Assembly: GCA_959022875.1 (NCBI GenBank)
Contig: CAUFAM010000102.1
Span: forward strand, 1-5,480
Origin: an uncultured Oscillospiraceae bacterium
GTDB lineage: Bacteria; Bacillota; Clostridia; Oscillospirales; Oscillospiraceae
Length of the DNA: 5,480 nt
Reading direction: 5' to 3'
In this document: positions 4,943 to 5,480 of the stretch, piece by piece
Position numbering within the stretch: position 1 is the stretch's first letter
How the letters are laid out: every line of letters begins with the position of its first letter
Notes under the pieces: model-generated
What the model saw: the letters and a program-made list of their open reading frames with translations, nothing else
What the model was told of the DNA's origin: nothing
Databases searched by the model: none
Made by a program: the position numbers and the translations under genes

Positions 4943-5480
4943 AGCGGGTGGTGATTATTTTGTGTTTGTCGGCGCTGTGTGTATTTCCCAGCCTGGGTGC
5001 GGAATTTTCTGTATCCGGCTTGGACCAGGTGATGGAGCAGGCGGAAGAGTACGGCGTGGAGACCCAGGGAGACCTGGAGCAGGGAATGGGCAACCTTATT
5101 TCAGACGCTGCCCGGCAAATAGGGCAGCTGCTTCGTGCAAGCGTGGCCACGGGGCTGAAGCTGATGGCGGTGGTGCTGATGTGCGGCTTGGCAGAACGTG
5201 CCACAGCCCAGGGTTCAGAGGTAGGACTGTCGGCGGTGACCATTGCCGGGGCACTGGCCATCACTGCATTGACTATGACGGATATGTCGGTGATGATCGG
5301 CCTGGGCCGGGAGACACTGGGGAAGATGGAGGGCTTTTCCTCGCTTCTGCTGCCGGTTATGGCCGTGCTCACAGCGGCGACCGGAGGAATTACCGCAGCA
5401 GCGGTCCGCCAAGGGGCAACGGTCCTGTTTTCCCAGCTTCTTATGACTGCGATGGACAGGCTCCTGATCCCTATGGTGTA
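4939..5480 (+). CDS. spoIIIAE: Stage III sporulation protein AE (SpoIIIAE), 3' end missing
   Basis: The reading frame opens with ATG at 4939, overlapping the spoIIIAD stop by 4 nt, and stays open to the right edge: 180 full codons against about 390-400 in the family. The N-terminus is a signal peptide (MKRVV, a hydrophobic core to about residue 20, and a likely cleavage after SLGA). A short acidic extracytoplasmic region (QVMEQAEEYGVET, GDLEQGM) follows. Then come hydrophobic segments at about 73-91 (ATGLKLMAVVLMCGLA), 96-113 and 135-155 (SSLLLPVMAVLTAATGG), the last resembling the conserved LLP-x-M-x-x-L-x-x-x-x-G block. It is a polytopic membrane component of the SpoIIIA channel. Identity rests on operon position as well as these features. 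GGGGGAG (4924-4930) 8 nt before the ATG can serve as ribosome site. Confidence 0.9.
   Translation, partial: MKRVVIILCLSALCVFPSLGAEFSVSGLDQVMEQAEEYGVETQGDLEQGMGNLISDAARQIGQLLRASVATGLKLMAVVLMCGLAERATAQGSEVGLSAVTIAGALAITALTMTDMSVMIGLGRETLGKMEGFSSLLLPVMAVLTAATGGITAAAVRQGATVLFSQLLMTAMDRLLIPMV

Noticed and set aside
1396..5480. A functional link between the symporter and the sporulation operon, such as uptake of glycine or alanine as germinants
   Set aside because: A strong terminator and a separate sigma-E-like promoter divide the two units. Adjacency alone does not support a shared role.

Overview
The window reads as chromosomal DNA from a spore-forming member of the Bacillota, most likely class Clostridia. 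The direct evidence is the first five genes of the spoIIIA sporulation operon in canonical order, together with strong Shine-Dalgarno sites and intrinsic terminators. Coding regions are GC-rich, while the main intergenic region is AT-rich. That combination fits GC-rich gut Clostridia of the Oscillospiraceae type (Flavonifractor/Lawsonibacter/Oscillibacter-like), but this placement is inference.

Left part (1-835): the 5' two-thirds of a minus-strand gene for a lipoprotein solute-binding protein of the branched-chain amino acid (LivJ, Peripla_BP_6) family, running off the left edge. Its control region holds a sigma-A-type promoter, a 9-bp inverted repeat in the 5' UTR, a 7-bp dyad over the -35 and spacer, and a CodY-like box just upstream. 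About 200 nt without a gene (836-1032) separates it from the divergent unit.

Middle (1033-2839): two overlapping sigma-A-type promoters drive a leader containing a tandem (two-aptamer) glycine riboswitch. It has a leader-linker pairing with kink-turn character and an expression platform containing at least two hairpins and alternative pairings. The leader precedes a complete 462-aa sodium:alanine/glycine (AGCS) symporter, which ends at a near-ideal intrinsic terminator.

Right part (2840-5480): a sequence closely resembling a sigma-E (mother-cell sporulation) promoter begins right after that terminator and precedes spoIIIAA, AB, AC, AD and the 5' part of spoIIIAE, which runs off the right edge. 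The genes are packed with 0-nt, 46-nt and 4-nt-overlap junctions. The products belong to the channel between mother cell and forespore needed for late sigma-G activity in the forespore.

The three units are functionally separate: amino-acid uptake, glycine-controlled amino-acid symport, and sporulation. I see no mobile element, CRISPR array, tRNA or rRNA. I also see no clear sign of an undescribed multi-gene system; what deserves a second look is regulatory, namely the riboswitch expression platform and the repeat-rich control region of the solute-binding protein gene.
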